DNA of 64,000 nucleotides, taken from NCBI RefSeq assembly GCF_004341105.1, contig NZ_SLZK01000001.1:992001-1056000 (forward strand), written 5' to 3'. The notes beneath the pieces were generated by a model. That model was not told where the DNA came from. It did not search any database and was given only the letters and a program-made list of their open reading frames with translations. Position numbers and translations under genes: made by a program. The DNA is from Rhizobium sp. BK418 (GTDB taxonomy: Bacteria > Pseudomonadota > Alphaproteobacteria > Rhizobiales > Rhizobiaceae). The stretch's first letter is position 1. The number at the start of each line of letters is the position of its first letter. Of the stretch, positions 51,019 through 58,767 are shown in pieces.

Positions 51019-51320
51019 CGATCATGCTGTCTCCCCCCAACAACGCTTGCGGTAGCTACCGACCCCCACTCGGACCGCCGACGAGCCGGTGATCGGCGCA
51101 AACTTCGTGACCGATGCTCGGACGAACCCGACCTGATCTCTCGAATCTTGCCGCAGCTTGTCTTCTTGAACGCTGCGGCAACACAACAGGTGCAAAACTA
51201 GAACAAGAACACCCCTCCAGTGCAAGCGATTCATCGGATCGTATTTTGCAGAGCGCCCGCAGCGGCATTTCGGTCGCTTTGCATGGACAAAGACGCCCGA
51301 CCACACCCCGGAAACAGCCC
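51019..51320. other. intergenic region, right edge of the accessory insert
   Basis: A 302-bp gap between the HNH gene and the acetyltransferase remnant. The base composition returns to high GC. No gene, repeat or terminator was recognised. Confidence 0.4.
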
Positions 51321-51708
51321 ATGCCAGACATCCGCATCGACCCCTTCCCCTCGCACGCCGAATTCGCCACCCTCTGGACCGCCGCCTGGGGGCTCATCGC
51401 AGGCGCCCGATTTCGCCCGCATCTTGCCGCGCAGCCTTGCCCATCTCGGCGCCTATGCGGACGGGCGGCTGATCGGCTTCGTCAATGTCGCCTGGGATGG
51501 CGGCATCCATGCCTTCATTCTTGATACATCAGTGCATCCGGATCTGCGCCGGCAGGGCATTGCGACCGCCCTGGTCAAGGAGGCTGTGCGGGTGGCGCGC
51601 GAGCGCGGGGCCGAGTGGCTGCATGTCGATTTCGAGCCGCATCTGAGTGGTTTTTACCGCGCCTGCGGCTTCAGGCCGACCGAGGCTGGCCTGATCCGGC
51701 TTGCCTAG
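51321..51708 (+). pseudogene. GNAT acetyltransferase gene with a +1 frameshift
   Basis: The ATG at 51321 encodes MPDIRIDPFPSHAEFATLWT and AAWG, then the frame is lost. In the next frame the protein continues SSQAPDFARILPRSLAHLGA, GRLIGFVNVAWDGGIHAF, HPDLRRQGIATALVKEA (the acetyl-CoA motif R-R-x-G-I-A) and FYRACGFRPTEAGLI. Removing one G from the G5 run at 51388-51392 joins the two parts exactly. All other GNAT motifs are intact, so the lesion is recent or is a homopolymer sequencing error. Substrate unknown. Confidence 0.8.
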
Positions 51709-51719
51709 ATGGGGAGAGC

Positions 51720-52328
51720 TTACGACAGCAGAGGCCGGTAGCCGCCACCGGCTTCGCGCCGCGTCAGGAAGAAGTGCAGGAGATTGGCATAGCCGCGGGC
51801 ATCATCGATGGCGCGATGCGTGTGCTCGACATGGCCGAGCCATTCGCGCGGATAATGGGCGATATCGCATTCCCACGGCTTGCGTCCCGTCGCACCCGCC
51901 ACCATCGACTGGAGGCAGAGCGGCGCATGCCGGAACAGGCGATCGGCGATCCACGGCCCTTCGAACAGCGGCCGGCCGGTAAAGCGCTTCAGGTAATGAT
52001 CGATCCAGGGGCCATCGATCGCGAGCGGATGGGCGGCGAAGATCGGCTCGGCGCCGAAGGATTTCACCCAGGTGACGAAGCGGGCCATGACTTCGGCTGG
52101 CGGTTCAGGCCTGTCGGTCGCCGCCGCGAAGGCTTGCGGATGGGCCTGCCAGAAGGCCGAAGTCTGCGGGTCGCGCACCGCCTCCTCCAGCGGCTGCAGC
52201 ACGGCTTCGAATTCGCCCGCGAGGAGGCCAGTCTCGGTGACGGCGACGGAGGCGAAGGAGAGCATCGAATGGGCGCCCGGAATGGGACCGTCGAATTCGC
52301 AATCGGTGACGATGTAGATATGCGGCAC
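51720..52328 (-). CDS. DEDDh 3'-5' exonuclease, RNase T-like
   Basis: A 202-residue exonuclease with a GTG start at 52328 (MPHIYIVTDCEFDGP) after GGGGAG. Exo I is TDCEFDGP with the Asp-x-Glu pair, HPLAIDGPWIDHYLKRF contains the Exo II Asp, and HTHRAIDDARGYANLL is Exo III with the His-x5-Asp of the DEDDh class. Single-domain relatives trim RNA 3' ends or single-stranded DNA. The gene is convergent with the acetyltransferase remnant, 11 bp away. The family D element begins about 128 bp upstream. Confidence 0.85.
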   Translation of the reverse strand: MPHIYIVTDCEFDGPIPGAHSMLSFASVAVTETGLLAGEFEAVLQPLEEAVRDPQTSAFWQAHPQAFAAATDRPEPPAEVMARFVTWVKSFGAEPIFAAHPLAIDGPWIDHYLKRFTGRPLFEGPWIADRLFRHAPLCLQSMVAGATGRKPWECDIAHYPREWLGHVEHTHRAIDDARGYANLLHFFLTRREAGGGYRPLLS

Positions 52329-52455
52329 GCCTGTTCTGCTCCCCGGTGTTTTGGTATCGGGAGAGCATAGCGGGATATTTGCGGGTTGCCATGGGGGGTG
52401 CGTGGTTTGTGAAGGGGTACACGGCGTCGAGAGATGATGGGGCGGCACCACCCTT

Positions 52456-52932
52456 CTCTCCGTCATTCCTGTGCTTGTCACAGGAATCCAGCCGGCTTGC
52501 GTCGGCAAGCCGAAAAGACTCTTGAAAAACAGCGCCTGTTTACGCCACTCTTCAACTATGAAGGGTTATGTCTACATCCTCGCATCACAAAGAAACGGCA
52601 CGCTCTACACTGGCGTGACGAGCGATTTGCCCGGCCGGCTGTTCGAGCACCAGAACGAGCTGACGCCTGGCTTCACCTCCCGCTACGGCGTCAAGACGCT
52701 CGTCTGGTTAGAGGAATATGATCTCGTCACGACAGCCATCACGCGGGAGAAGACAATCAAGAAATGGCCGCGACAGTGGAAGCTCACTCTCATCGAGGAG
52801 AATAATCCGAAATGGGAAGATATCTCCTGGCACTTGATGGGACTATGAGATTGCCGCACCCGATAAGAGTCTTCTCGGCTTGCAGACGCAAGCCGGCTGG
52901 TTTCCTGTGACAGGCACAGGAATGACGGAGGA
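52456..52932. mobile_element. 477-bp inverted-repeat cassette carrying a GIY-YIG nuclease gene
   Basis: The left arm 52460-52523 and right arm 52865-52928 are 64-bp inverted repeats with only four mismatches. They begin CCGTCATTCCTGTGCTTGTC and run through GCCGGCTTGCGTC. The outer part is the family D repeat. Only the GIY-YIG gene and short flanks lie inside: its start is 34 bp from the left arm and its stop 16 bp from the right arm. The ends are shared with the non-coding element at 42716-42855. No transposase is present. Confidence 0.7.
52558..52848 (+). CDS. GIY-YIG nuclease domain protein (UPF0213-like)
   Basis: A 96-residue single-domain GIY-YIG protein. GYVYILASQRNGTLYTGVTS gives the YVYIL and LYTGVT motifs that correspond to GIY and YIG. 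The catalytic Arg is in LPGRLFEHQNE, and a Glu in TAITREKTIKKWPRQWKLTL is the metal ligand. Family proteins are small, common in bacteria and mostly uncharacterised. The ATG at 52558 has no good ribosome-binding site, so expression may be weak or depend on the repeat. It lies wholly between the arms of the inverted repeat 52456-52932. Confidence 0.9.
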   Translation: MKGYVYILASQRNGTLYTGVTSDLPGRLFEHQNELTPGFTSRYGVKTLVWLEEYDLVTTAITREKTIKKWPRQWKLTLIEENNPKWEDISWHLMGL

Positions 52933-52986
52933 GAGGGTTACGCCCGGCCACACAACGACCGGGCATCCTCTCGCCCCGCACTGCGA

Positions 52987-53316
52987 TCAGTTATTATGCG
53001 CTGCGCAGGCTTCGTCCATCGGGGTGGCGTTGCTGGTGCCGCCCTGGGTCTGCAGCTTGCCGCGGCCGGTGCCGCTGCTGCTGGCGTGGTCGGGGCAGCG
53101 GAGCTTATGCGTCTTCGTGCTGGTCATCTTCTTCGTGCTGCCGGTCTTCATCTTGTCCGTCGCCATGGGCTTCTTGGCCTTGACGCCGGCGCCGCCGCCG
53201 GTATCGACGGTGTTCTTGTCCATGGTTGCGCCCGTCGGGGCCGGGTTGGACTGCGCAAAGGCGGATGTGGCCATGCCGAGGGCGAGAAGTGATGCTGCGA
53301 CAATTTTCATACGCAT
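52987..53316 (-). CDS. small exported Lys/Thr-rich protein
   Basis: A 109-residue precursor with signal peptide MRMKIVAASLLALGMATSAF and cleavage after AFAQ. The mature part is basic and low-complexity (KPMATDKMKTGSTKKMTSTK) and has two Cys (LRCPDHASS and DEACAAHNN) that may pair. The ATG at 53316 has GGGAG six bases upstream; the ATG at 53310 is less well placed. The EcfG-like site at 53356-53380 suggests a stress-induced periplasmic protein. No family is recognised. Confidence 0.7.
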   Translation of the reverse strand: MRMKIVAASLLALGMATSAFAQSNPAPTGATMDKNTVDTGGGAGVKAKKPMATDKMKTGSTKKMTSTKTHKLRCPDHASSSGTGRGKLQTQGGTSNATPMDEACAAHNN

Positions 53317-53355
53317 GGGTTTCTCCCAGGTAGATCAGTTGATCGGTGCTTACGG

Positions 53356-53380
53356 AACCCCTGATGACGCTGATTGTTCC
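53356..53380 (-). promoter_or_regulatory. EcfG-type promoter, GGAAC-N16-GGTT
   Basis: On the minus strand GGAAC (53380-53376), a 16-base spacer and GGTT (53359-53356), 39 bp before the ATG at 53316. The orientation and distance fit a promoter. Confidence 0.6.
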
Positions 53381-53622
53381 ACTCGTATTTCCACAGCTTT
53401 TCCCCAGCTCAATGATCGGGGCGATCTGTGCTGCAGGTTTCAATCAAGCTATATTGCCGGAATTGCACGCGCCGGAGGAGGAGACGGCCGCGTAAGGAGG
53501 TGGGGCGGAAACGAGCCGCCATGCCCTTCATCGGATCTCGAGCCCGGAAACCCCACCGGGCTCTTTTCTTGGGGCCATGCTCTCTTTCAGCCGGTACGGG
53601 GACACGGGAAGATGTGACCGCC

Positions 53623-54270
53623 CTACTCCGCAGCCTCGCCGCGCTGCGGCTCAACCACGTCCATCATCTCCACCTCTTCCAGCGGCGCCGGAGCTTCCAC
53701 CTCATACGAGTAGCCCTCGAGCATCGTATAGGTATGCTCGATCGTCTCGATCTGCTTTTCCGTCTTGCGGATGGCGTCGGCGATGGCTTCGCTGCGGGCG
53801 CGCATCATGGAGCCGAGCACGTCGGTTTCGGGGCGACGGCCGAGGCGGTCTATGTGTTTGCGCACGCGGGCACGGTGGCGTTCGAGCTCCAGGATATGGA
53901 AGCGGCTTTTCACGATATCGTCGGAGAGTTTGCGGCGCATGGCGGCGACGGGATCGAAGCTGCCGGGCTCGCGCTCGTCGAGGATCACCTCGTTGACGAG
54001 CGATTCCAGCATCAGCACGCCTTCGAGATCCTTGGGATCGGCGAGTTGCGGATCGTAGCCCGTATCGTCATAGACGCGCCGGCGCACCGGGTCCTGCAAG
54101 AGCTCGTAGGCGATCTGCAGCCGGTTGAAATGATCCGAATCGCCGCCGGCGTCCGGATGCGCGCCCTTGGCGGCCTTGCGCCAGGCAAGCTTGATCGCCT
54201 CGCCACTGGCGTCGCGCTCCAGTCCAAGCATGGCATAGGGATCGATCACGCCGGCACTTCCTTCATTCAC
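53623..54270 (-). CDS. J-domain (DnaJ-like) protein
   Basis: A 215-residue protein with an N-terminal J domain: DPYAMLGLERDASGEAIKLA then WRKAAKGAHPDAGGDSDHFN with the essential HPD, and IAYELLQDPVRRRVYDDTGY. Instead of a Zn domain it has a helical C-terminal part (residues 90-215: RRKLSDDIVKSRFHILELER, SEAIADAIRKTEKQIETIEH). It therefore is a type III J protein that can stimulate Hsp70 ATPase and target it to special clients. The GTG start at 54270 follows GGAGGGG; the open frame upstream is not supported. Confidence 0.9.
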   Translation of the reverse strand: MNEGSAGVIDPYAMLGLERDASGEAIKLAWRKAAKGAHPDAGGDSDHFNRLQIAYELLQDPVRRRVYDDTGYDPQLADPKDLEGVLMLESLVNEVILDEREPGSFDPVAAMRRKLSDDIVKSRFHILELERHRARVRKHIDRLGRRPETDVLGSMMRARSEAIADAIRKTEKQIETIEHTYTMLEGYSYEVEAPAPLEEVEMMDVVEPQRGEAAE

Positions 54271-54896
54271 TGCTTCGCCCCTCCGAGACCTAACCGCAGG
54301 CGGCCACCGCATCAAGCCCCGAATACCCTGCCATAATTGCGGCCGCTCGGGACGAAATTGTGGAGGCGGGCGGATTTTCCCACAGATGAAAGGTTAAGGT
54401 GCTGCGATTCCCGGTGCCGGGCGGATTTCTTTCCTCCCTCATTCCTGTCCTCGAGCTGACTTGCACGCCCCTAAGCTGGAAGTGGCGACCATCGCCTAAA
54501 AGTTGTAGTCCTCACCGGTCCCGCTTTGACACACGTCCATCATTCTATTCTAACGCTCCGGCAACCATTTGAATCATCACCATTTCCGGCGACGCAGAAA
54601 GCCATGCCACAATATTGCCGCTTGCTTTTTGCCCGAAATGCTGGCACGAACTGCAACACTCGGGCATTTCGCATGCCGGTGACTGGACTGAAGTGGTAAT
54701 GCCCTGGCGGAGCGCCAATTCCGGTAGGGCGGTATGGGTGACACCCATGCGCGTAGATGTTCTTTCCCCGTACGTGACGTCTCGACTGACCCTTCGCGTC
54801 CGGCTCCAGGGCCGAAACGCGAAAGCTAAAGCCGTCCGCCTCCCCTCCGCCGGGGGTGCGGATAAACTAACTACCAATGGGAAAAGGACTATCCCC
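54271..54896. other. long leader region upstream of cspA
   Basis: A 626-bp gap between divergent J-domain and cspA genes. A half copy of the family D arm (CCTCCCTCATTCCTG) lies at 54433-54447. No gene was recognised; part of this region may be the long structured 5' leader typical of cold-shock mRNAs. Confidence 0.4.
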
Positions 54897-55109
54897 ATGG
54901 CCACCAAGGGCACCGTAAAATTCTTCAACCAGGACAAGGGTTTTGGTTTCATCACGCCGGAAGGCGGCGCCAAGGACGTTTTCGTCCACATCTCCGCTCT
55001 CCAGGCTTCCGGCATCCAGTCGCTGCGCGAAGGCCAGCAGGTTTCTTTCGACACCGAGCCGGATCGCATGGGCAAGGGCCCGAAGGCTGTCAACATCCAG
55101 GCCTTCTGA
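54897..55109 (+). CDS. cspA: cold-shock protein, CspA family
   Basis: A 70-residue single cold-shock domain: [20 protein letters not shown] with RNP1 KGFGFI and [17 protein letters not shown] with RNP2 VFVHI. Binds single-stranded RNA/DNA and melts mRNA structure. The sequence is full length. AAAAGGACTATCCCC precedes the ATG. Several copies usually exist in a rhizobial genome, so the number of this one cannot be given. It is followed by a strong terminator at 55136-55170. Confidence 0.95.
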   Translation: MATKGTVKFFNQDKGFGFITPEGGAKDVFVHISALQASGIQSLREGQQVSFDTEPDRMGKGPKAVNIQAF

Positions 55110-55135
55110 TCTGACTTCACTGCTTCAGGCAGGCG

Positions 55136-55170
55136 ACGGCGCTCCGCAGGGGGGCGCCGTTTTTGTTTTT
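55136..55170 (+). terminator. Rho-independent terminator of cspA
   Basis: ACGGCGCTCC (55136-55145) pairs with GGGGCGCCGT (55151-55160), ten pairs with one wobble, followed by TTTTGTTTTT. It lies 26 bp past the stop. Confidence 0.95.
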
Positions 55171-55207
55171 GGATGGTGCGGAAGATGCGGATCCGTCCAT
55201 ACGTCGA

Positions 55208-55357
55208 AAAAGACCCCTCCCCAACCCCTCCCCACAGGTGGGAGGGGCTTAACTTGCAGCGCCCGCCTTCCAAATCCCGTCCGTAACTGGAGGAGTGAGG
55301 CGGCGCCTTCGGGGTTAGTCCCTCCCCCTTGTGGGGAGGGGTTGGGGAGGGGTTTTC
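55208..55357. repeat. Family A intergenic palindromic repeat, inverted copy
   Basis: Arms CCAACCCCTCCCCACAGGTG and CCCCCTTGTGGGGAGGGGTT enclose the family A interior in reverse orientation (CTTAACTTGCAGCGCCCGCC). It lies between the cspA terminator and the convergent hxlR-type gene. Confidence 0.9.
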
Positions 55358-55366
55358 ATCGCTCCG

Positions 55367-55747
55367 TCAGCCCTCGCCCGCATACCCCCGCGAAAACTCC
55401 CGCGCCGCCATCAGCACCGGCATCAGCGCCCGGCCCGCTTCCGTCAGCCGATACTCCACACGCGGCGGCTGCTCGCCGAAATCCCGCCTCGCGACGAGCC
55501 CGTCCTGTTCCAGTTCGCGCAGATGCTGTGTCAGCATCTTCTGCGAAATGCCCGGCATGTCCCGCTTCAATTGCAGGGTGCGCATCGAAGGCTCGGCAAA
55601 CAGGCGAAAGAGGATCGGCAGCTTCCAGCGGCCGCTGATCATCCGCATGACCCGCGTCACATGCGCGACGGAGCCATCGGGGCCGAGGCAGGCGGTGCGG
55701 TCTTCCTGGTCTATAGGCACTTTTAAGTGCGTAATTGTGTCGAGCAT
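55367..55747 (-). CDS. HxlR family transcriptional regulator
   Basis: A 126-residue winged-helix regulator. Conserved HxlR segments: MRMISGRWKLPILFRLFAEP (recognition of the GKWxxxIL pattern), QLKRDMPGISQKMLTQHLRE, LEQDGLVARRDFGEQPPRVE and YRLTEAGRALMPVL. Such proteins sense reactive aldehydes or quinones through cysteines; the only Cys visible is in RTACLGPDG near residue 20. It diverges from the SDR gene at 55795, 47 bp away, which is a likely regulated target. Confidence 0.95.
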   Translation of the reverse strand: MLDTITHLKVPIDQEDRTACLGPDGSVAHVTRVMRMISGRWKLPILFRLFAEPSMRTLQLKRDMPGISQKMLTQHLRELEQDGLVARRDFGEQPPRVEYRLTEAGRALMPVLMAAREFSRGYAGEG

Positions 55748-55794
55748 CGTCCTGTTCTTTTGTGTCGCATCCGCTTCAAGATAGGGACACGGCG

Positions 55795-56604
55795 ATGGAT
55801 TTGAAACTCGACGGCAAGACGGCGCTCGTCACCGGCAGCAGCAAGGGTATCGGCGAAGCAATCGCCAGAGGGCTCGCCCGCGAAGGGGCCACCGTCATCG
55901 TTCACGGCCGCGACAGGGGCAAGACGCAGCGCGTGGCCCAGGAGATCGTCGCGGAAGGCGGCCGCGCCCATCCCGTGACCGGCGATCTCACCATCGACGA
56001 CGAGGTGGAGCGCCTGATCGGTGAAGCGCAGGCGCTGGCAGGCCGGATCGATATCGTCGTCAACAATGCCGGCGGCTCGGGCGAGCCGGAGGACTGGACG
56101 AACAGCCGGCCCGCCACATGGGCGTCGGCTTATGACCGCAATGTCCTCGCTGCCGTCAGGGTCACCACGCGGCTGCTGCCGGCCATGCGCGAGGCAGGCT
56201 GGGGCCGCATCATCAACATTTCCAGCCTCGCCGGCCTGATGCCGCCGGCCGGACGTCCGGATTACGCCGCCTGCAAGGCCGCCATCAACGCCATGACCTC
56301 TTCCATGGCCAAGGCGGTGGCGGCCGAGGGCGTGACGGTCAATACGATTTCGCCGGGTACGATCCGCAGCGCCCGGCTGGACGCCCGCTTCCGAGAAGTT
56401 GCCGCCGAGCGCGGCATCGCCGAAGATGCGGCGTGGGAAACGATCGAACGCGCCGTGCTGCCGCTCTTTGCCGCGGTGCCGCTCGGTCGCGTCGGCACAC
56501 TGGAGGAGATCGCCGACGCCGTCTCTTTCCTCGCCAGTCCGCGCGCCGGCTATATTACCGGTGTCAATCTGCGGATCGATGGCGGAATGCTTCCGGCAAT
56601 CTAG
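55795..56604 (+). CDS. short-chain dehydrogenase/reductase
   Basis: A 269-residue SDR: TGSSKGIGEAIARGLAREGA binds the cofactor, HGRDRGKTQ after beta2 has the Arg typical of NADP preference, NNAGGSGEPEDW is the NNAG motif, IINISSLAGL holds the Ser and DYAACKAAINAM the Y-x-x-x-K. The ending GYITGVNLRIDGGMLPAI is complete. The start at 55795 follows AGGGACACGGCG. The gene shares a short divergent promoter region with the HxlR-type gene. Confidence 0.95.
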   Translation: MDLKLDGKTALVTGSSKGIGEAIARGLAREGATVIVHGRDRGKTQRVAQEIVAEGGRAHPVTGDLTIDDEVERLIGEAQALAGRIDIVVNNAGGSGEPEDWTNSRPATWASAYDRNVLAAVRVTTRLLPAMREAGWGRIINISSLAGLMPPAGRPDYAACKAAINAMTSSMAKAVAAEGVTVNTISPGTIRSARLDARFREVAAERGIAEDAAWETIERAVLPLFAAVPLGRVGTLEEIADAVSFLASPRAGYITGVNLRIDGGMLPAI

Positions 56605-56707
56605 CCAGATGCCGGCATGGTCATACGATTGTGCCGCGCACCGATTTCGTGCGGGCGGAAAACAACCCTGCACTTCTATGTCCGGCGACGATCGTCGCCC
56701 CGGCTGA

Positions 56708-57001
56708 TCACAGGACCACGCCGAAATAAGCCGAGATATAATCGCCCTGTTTCCAGAGGCCGGCATGCTCCCGGGCCTCGATACCTTCCGATGTCACCGC
56801 ATTGAGACACAGGATGCGATCGGCAATTTCTTCGCCCGGCTGCAGGATTGCCTCGATGGCAGCCGCTTCCTCGGCAATGGTTTGATAGTCGGGCAGCGAT
56901 TTCAGGCGCTGGTGCGCAAGCCTTGCGGCCTCGTGCAGATCGCGGCTGAGCGCAACGAGCACGGCGTCATCTTCCAGCGCGGAGGCCGCTTGCTCGCGCA
57001 T
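56708..57001 (-). CDS. hypothetical protein, 97 aa, last gene of a small overlapping cluster
   Basis: A soluble, acidic protein (MREQAASALEDDAVLVALSR) with a helix-rich N-terminal half (LHEAARLAHQRLKSLPDYQT) and LNAVTSEGIEAREHAGLWKQ then GDYISAYFGVVL at the end. Its ATG overlaps the TGA of the gene upstream (TGATG at 57001), so it is translationally coupled. No family is recognised. The cluster 56708-57971 contains only such small orphan genes. Confidence 0.6.
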   Translation of the reverse strand: MREQAASALEDDAVLVALSRDLHEAARLAHQRLKSLPDYQTIAEEAAAIEAILQPGEEIADRILCLNAVTSEGIEAREHAGLWKQGDYISAYFGVVL

Positions 57002-57213
57002 CAGCCTCGCCCCTCGATGCGGGCAAGCAAAAGGTCGATCGGGCCCGCGAATGCCTCGCCGAGTAAAAGCCCTGCCCGCCAATCTTCGACGGCCTGACGG
57101 CATCGCGCACGCTCCCGGCCGATCGCCGAGGCAATCGCCCGCTCCTGGCAAAAGCCGCCCGAAAGCTGCGCGGCCCGCACCAGCGGCAGCAGGTCTTCGG
57201 GAATATCGTTCAA
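57001..57213 (-). CDS. hypothetical protein, 70 aa
   Basis: The TTG at 57213 (MNDIPEDLLPLVRAAQLSGG) overlaps the stop of the preceding short gene (TTGA) and has AAGGGG five bases upstream; an ATG at 57237 (MWAQGVARLND) is an alternative. The protein is helical (FCQERAIASAIGRERARCRQ, AFAGPIDLLLARIEGRG) with two cysteines. No function is recognised. It is coupled on both sides, which suggests that the three proteins act together. Confidence 0.5.
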   Translation of the reverse strand: MNDIPEDLLPLVRAAQLSGGFCQERAIASAIGRERARCRQAVEDWRAGLLLGEAFAGPIDLLLARIEGRG

Positions 57214-57302
57214 GCGCGCCACCCCTTGCGCCCACATGGGGCGCTGCCGGCACGCGTCTGGATGAGGGTGGTGTCGCTCGGTTCGAGCGGGCAGGCATGC
57301 AT
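57210..57302 (-). CDS. very short protein, 30 aa, start of the coupled cluster
   Basis: ATG 57302 is preceded by ACAGGAGAGTTTTGC, the best ribosome-binding site here. It encodes MHACPLEPSDTTLIQTRAGS and APCGRKGWRA before a TGA at 57210. The two cysteines and the Gly/Lys/Arg-rich end look non-random. Its stop overlaps the TTG of the next gene. It could alternatively be the beginning of a frameshifted larger protein. Confidence 0.4.
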   Translation of the reverse strand: MHACPLEPSDTTLIQTRAGSAPCGRKGWRA

Positions 57303-57447
57303 GCAAAACTCTCCTGTTACAATCTCGCTGCCGTCATACGGTTGTACTCGTCATCATCGACAACAATCAAGGAAATTATTCCTATCCTCGGTAACAAACC
57401 ACACAGAATAAGGTTTTCAGGGACTTGGCGGGTCTCGGAATCCAGGC

Positions 57448-57765
57448 TCAAGCCGCCTCGCTATGACGCTCGACGTGCTCGGCCCACTCCATCGCTGCGT
57501 GGCGCCCGAGCACCGTCTTGTCATTTTCGATGACGGCGGCGATGCGCCGGAAAAGCTCATCGGCAAAGGTCGACGGTCTGCCGAATTCGGCATTGCCGGC
57601 CGCACGCAGCACTGTGCCCTCGGCGAGATGGATGGCCTCGACGCTGAACCCTTCATGATCGCCCGAGAGCTCGGCTGCGCCGTAAAGCAGCAGGCCATTG
57701 TCATTCCGGCCGAGGATGGCGATGGTGAGTTCGTCGAAATCGAAGCGCAGGCTGAAGGCGCTCAT
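57448..57765 (-). CDS. hypothetical protein, 105 aa
   Basis: A soluble protein (MSAFSLRFDFDELTIAILGR) with a beta-rich first half (NDNGLLLYGAAELSGDHEGF) and a helical end (FADELFRRIAAVIENDKTVL). Its ATG overlaps the stop of the upstream gene (ATGA, 57762-57765). No family is recognised. Both genes probably form one transcript with the cluster at 56708-57302. Confidence 0.6.
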   Translation of the reverse strand: MSAFSLRFDFDELTIAILGRNDNGLLLYGAAELSGDHEGFSVEAIHLAEGTVLRAAGNAEFGRPSTFADELFRRIAAVIENDKTVLGRHAAMEWAEHVERHSEAA

Positions 57766-57971
57766 CGGTCGGCGACCTCCTGGTGGATGCGCTCCGCACG
57801 GATGAGCTGCCCCTCATACCGGCCGGCAAGCGAGAGCACGAAGCCGGCGGCGAGGAGGAAAGCGGCAAGCGGCTGGACCATGCCGATAGCATCGGGGCGG
57901 CAGGCGCCGTGCCCCCGTGTGGGCGTGCGGAAGAGCGCGTAGTCCCCTCCTCCGGAATGGTTTGAGATCAT
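57762..57971 (-). CDS. small single-TM hypothetical protein, 69 aa
   Basis: MISNHSGGGDYALFRTPTRG leads to one hydrophobic helix (IGMVQPLAAFLLAAGFVLSL) and a charged tail (AGRYEGQLIRAERIHQEVAD). It is likely a bitopic membrane protein. GCAGGAGCTGCCGC precedes the ATG at 57971. It is coupled to the next gene by an ATGA overlap and is the first gene of the cluster. Function unknown. Confidence 0.6.
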   Translation of the reverse strand: MISNHSGGGDYALFRTPTRGHGACRPDAIGMVQPLAAFLLAAGFVLSLAGRYEGQLIRAERIHQEVADR

Positions 57972-58074
57972 GCGGCAGCTCCTGCATAGCCTTTGGGTTC
58001 AGCGATGCGGGAGGATGCGATGCCAATGGTTGAGCGATGAAATGGCCCGGCGGGCGAAGGTCGGAGGCGGCGCG

Positions 58075-58629
58075 CTAGGCCGCCAGCGATCGAATATCCT
58101 TGGCGATATCGGCGAGATCATTGTCGAGCTGGTGATCGCGCCCCGGCAGCGCGCAGACGACCGCCTCGGGGATTGCCATGGCGTAGAGCTCGATATGTGC
58201 AAAGGGCACGGTGTCATCATCGCTGCCGTGATAGATGAGCACCGGCAGCCCCTCCGGCAGGCTCTCGGAAAAGTCGTCGGCTGCGGTGATTTCATCGCTC
58301 TCCCACCCGCCCTCGCCGATATAGGGCGGCGCGATGAGAATGACGGCGCCGGGCTCGAATGCCGGCCATTCCTCGGCAAGCGTGTGGAGAAGGATCGTGC
58401 CGCCGAGCGAATGGCCGATCAGGATGGCGCCATCTTCGAGCGTTTCGAACTCCTTAAGCAATGCGGCCTTCCAGGCCTGATAATGCGGATCGGCCTCGTT
58501 GGGCATGCGCGGATACCGGATGGCATAATCCTCGCCGAGTTCGCGGGCGAGACTGTCGACGAGCTTGTTGTCCCATGCGTCATGCGCCGTTTCGCCGGCA
58601 CCCTGAATGAAGAGGATTTGTCCTGGCAT
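58075..58629 (-). CDS. alpha/beta hydrolase (serine esterase-like)
   Basis: A 184-residue small hydrolase starting at 58629 (MPGQILFIQGAGETAHDAWD). The nucleophile elbow is ILIGHSLGGTILLHT with Ser near residue 79; the Asp is probably in YHGSDDDTVPF and the His in LPGRDHQLDND. IQGAGETAHDAWD is the first-strand oxyanion region. The family resembles RBBP9/YdeN-like serine hydrolases, whose natural substrates are unknown. It lies about 100 bp before the small orphan cluster on the same strand. Confidence 0.85.
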   Translation of the reverse strand: MPGQILFIQGAGETAHDAWDNKLVDSLARELGEDYAIRYPRMPNEADPHYQAWKAALLKEFETLEDGAILIGHSLGGTILLHTLAEEWPAFEPGAVILIAPPYIGEGGWESDEITAADDFSESLPEGLPVLIYHGSDDDTVPFAHIELYAMAIPEAVVCALPGRDHQLDNDLADIAKDIRSLAA

Positions 58630-58767
58630 GTGTCGTCGTTTTCCGATTGAAGCCATCAGGGAGATGGGTCGCGGTGAGAGCGGGACAAGGGTGGTGGGCA
58701 CTCCTCCTCCGTTGTTTCGCTGGATGGAAGCGGGGACGGTGTCCGATTGCACCGTCCCCTGCGATCA

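Noticed and set aside
54615..54896. in-frame upstream extension of the cold-shock gene
   Set aside because: The cold-shock domain starts [10 protein letters not shown] at 54897 with its own ribosome-binding site; the extra residues have no coding character.
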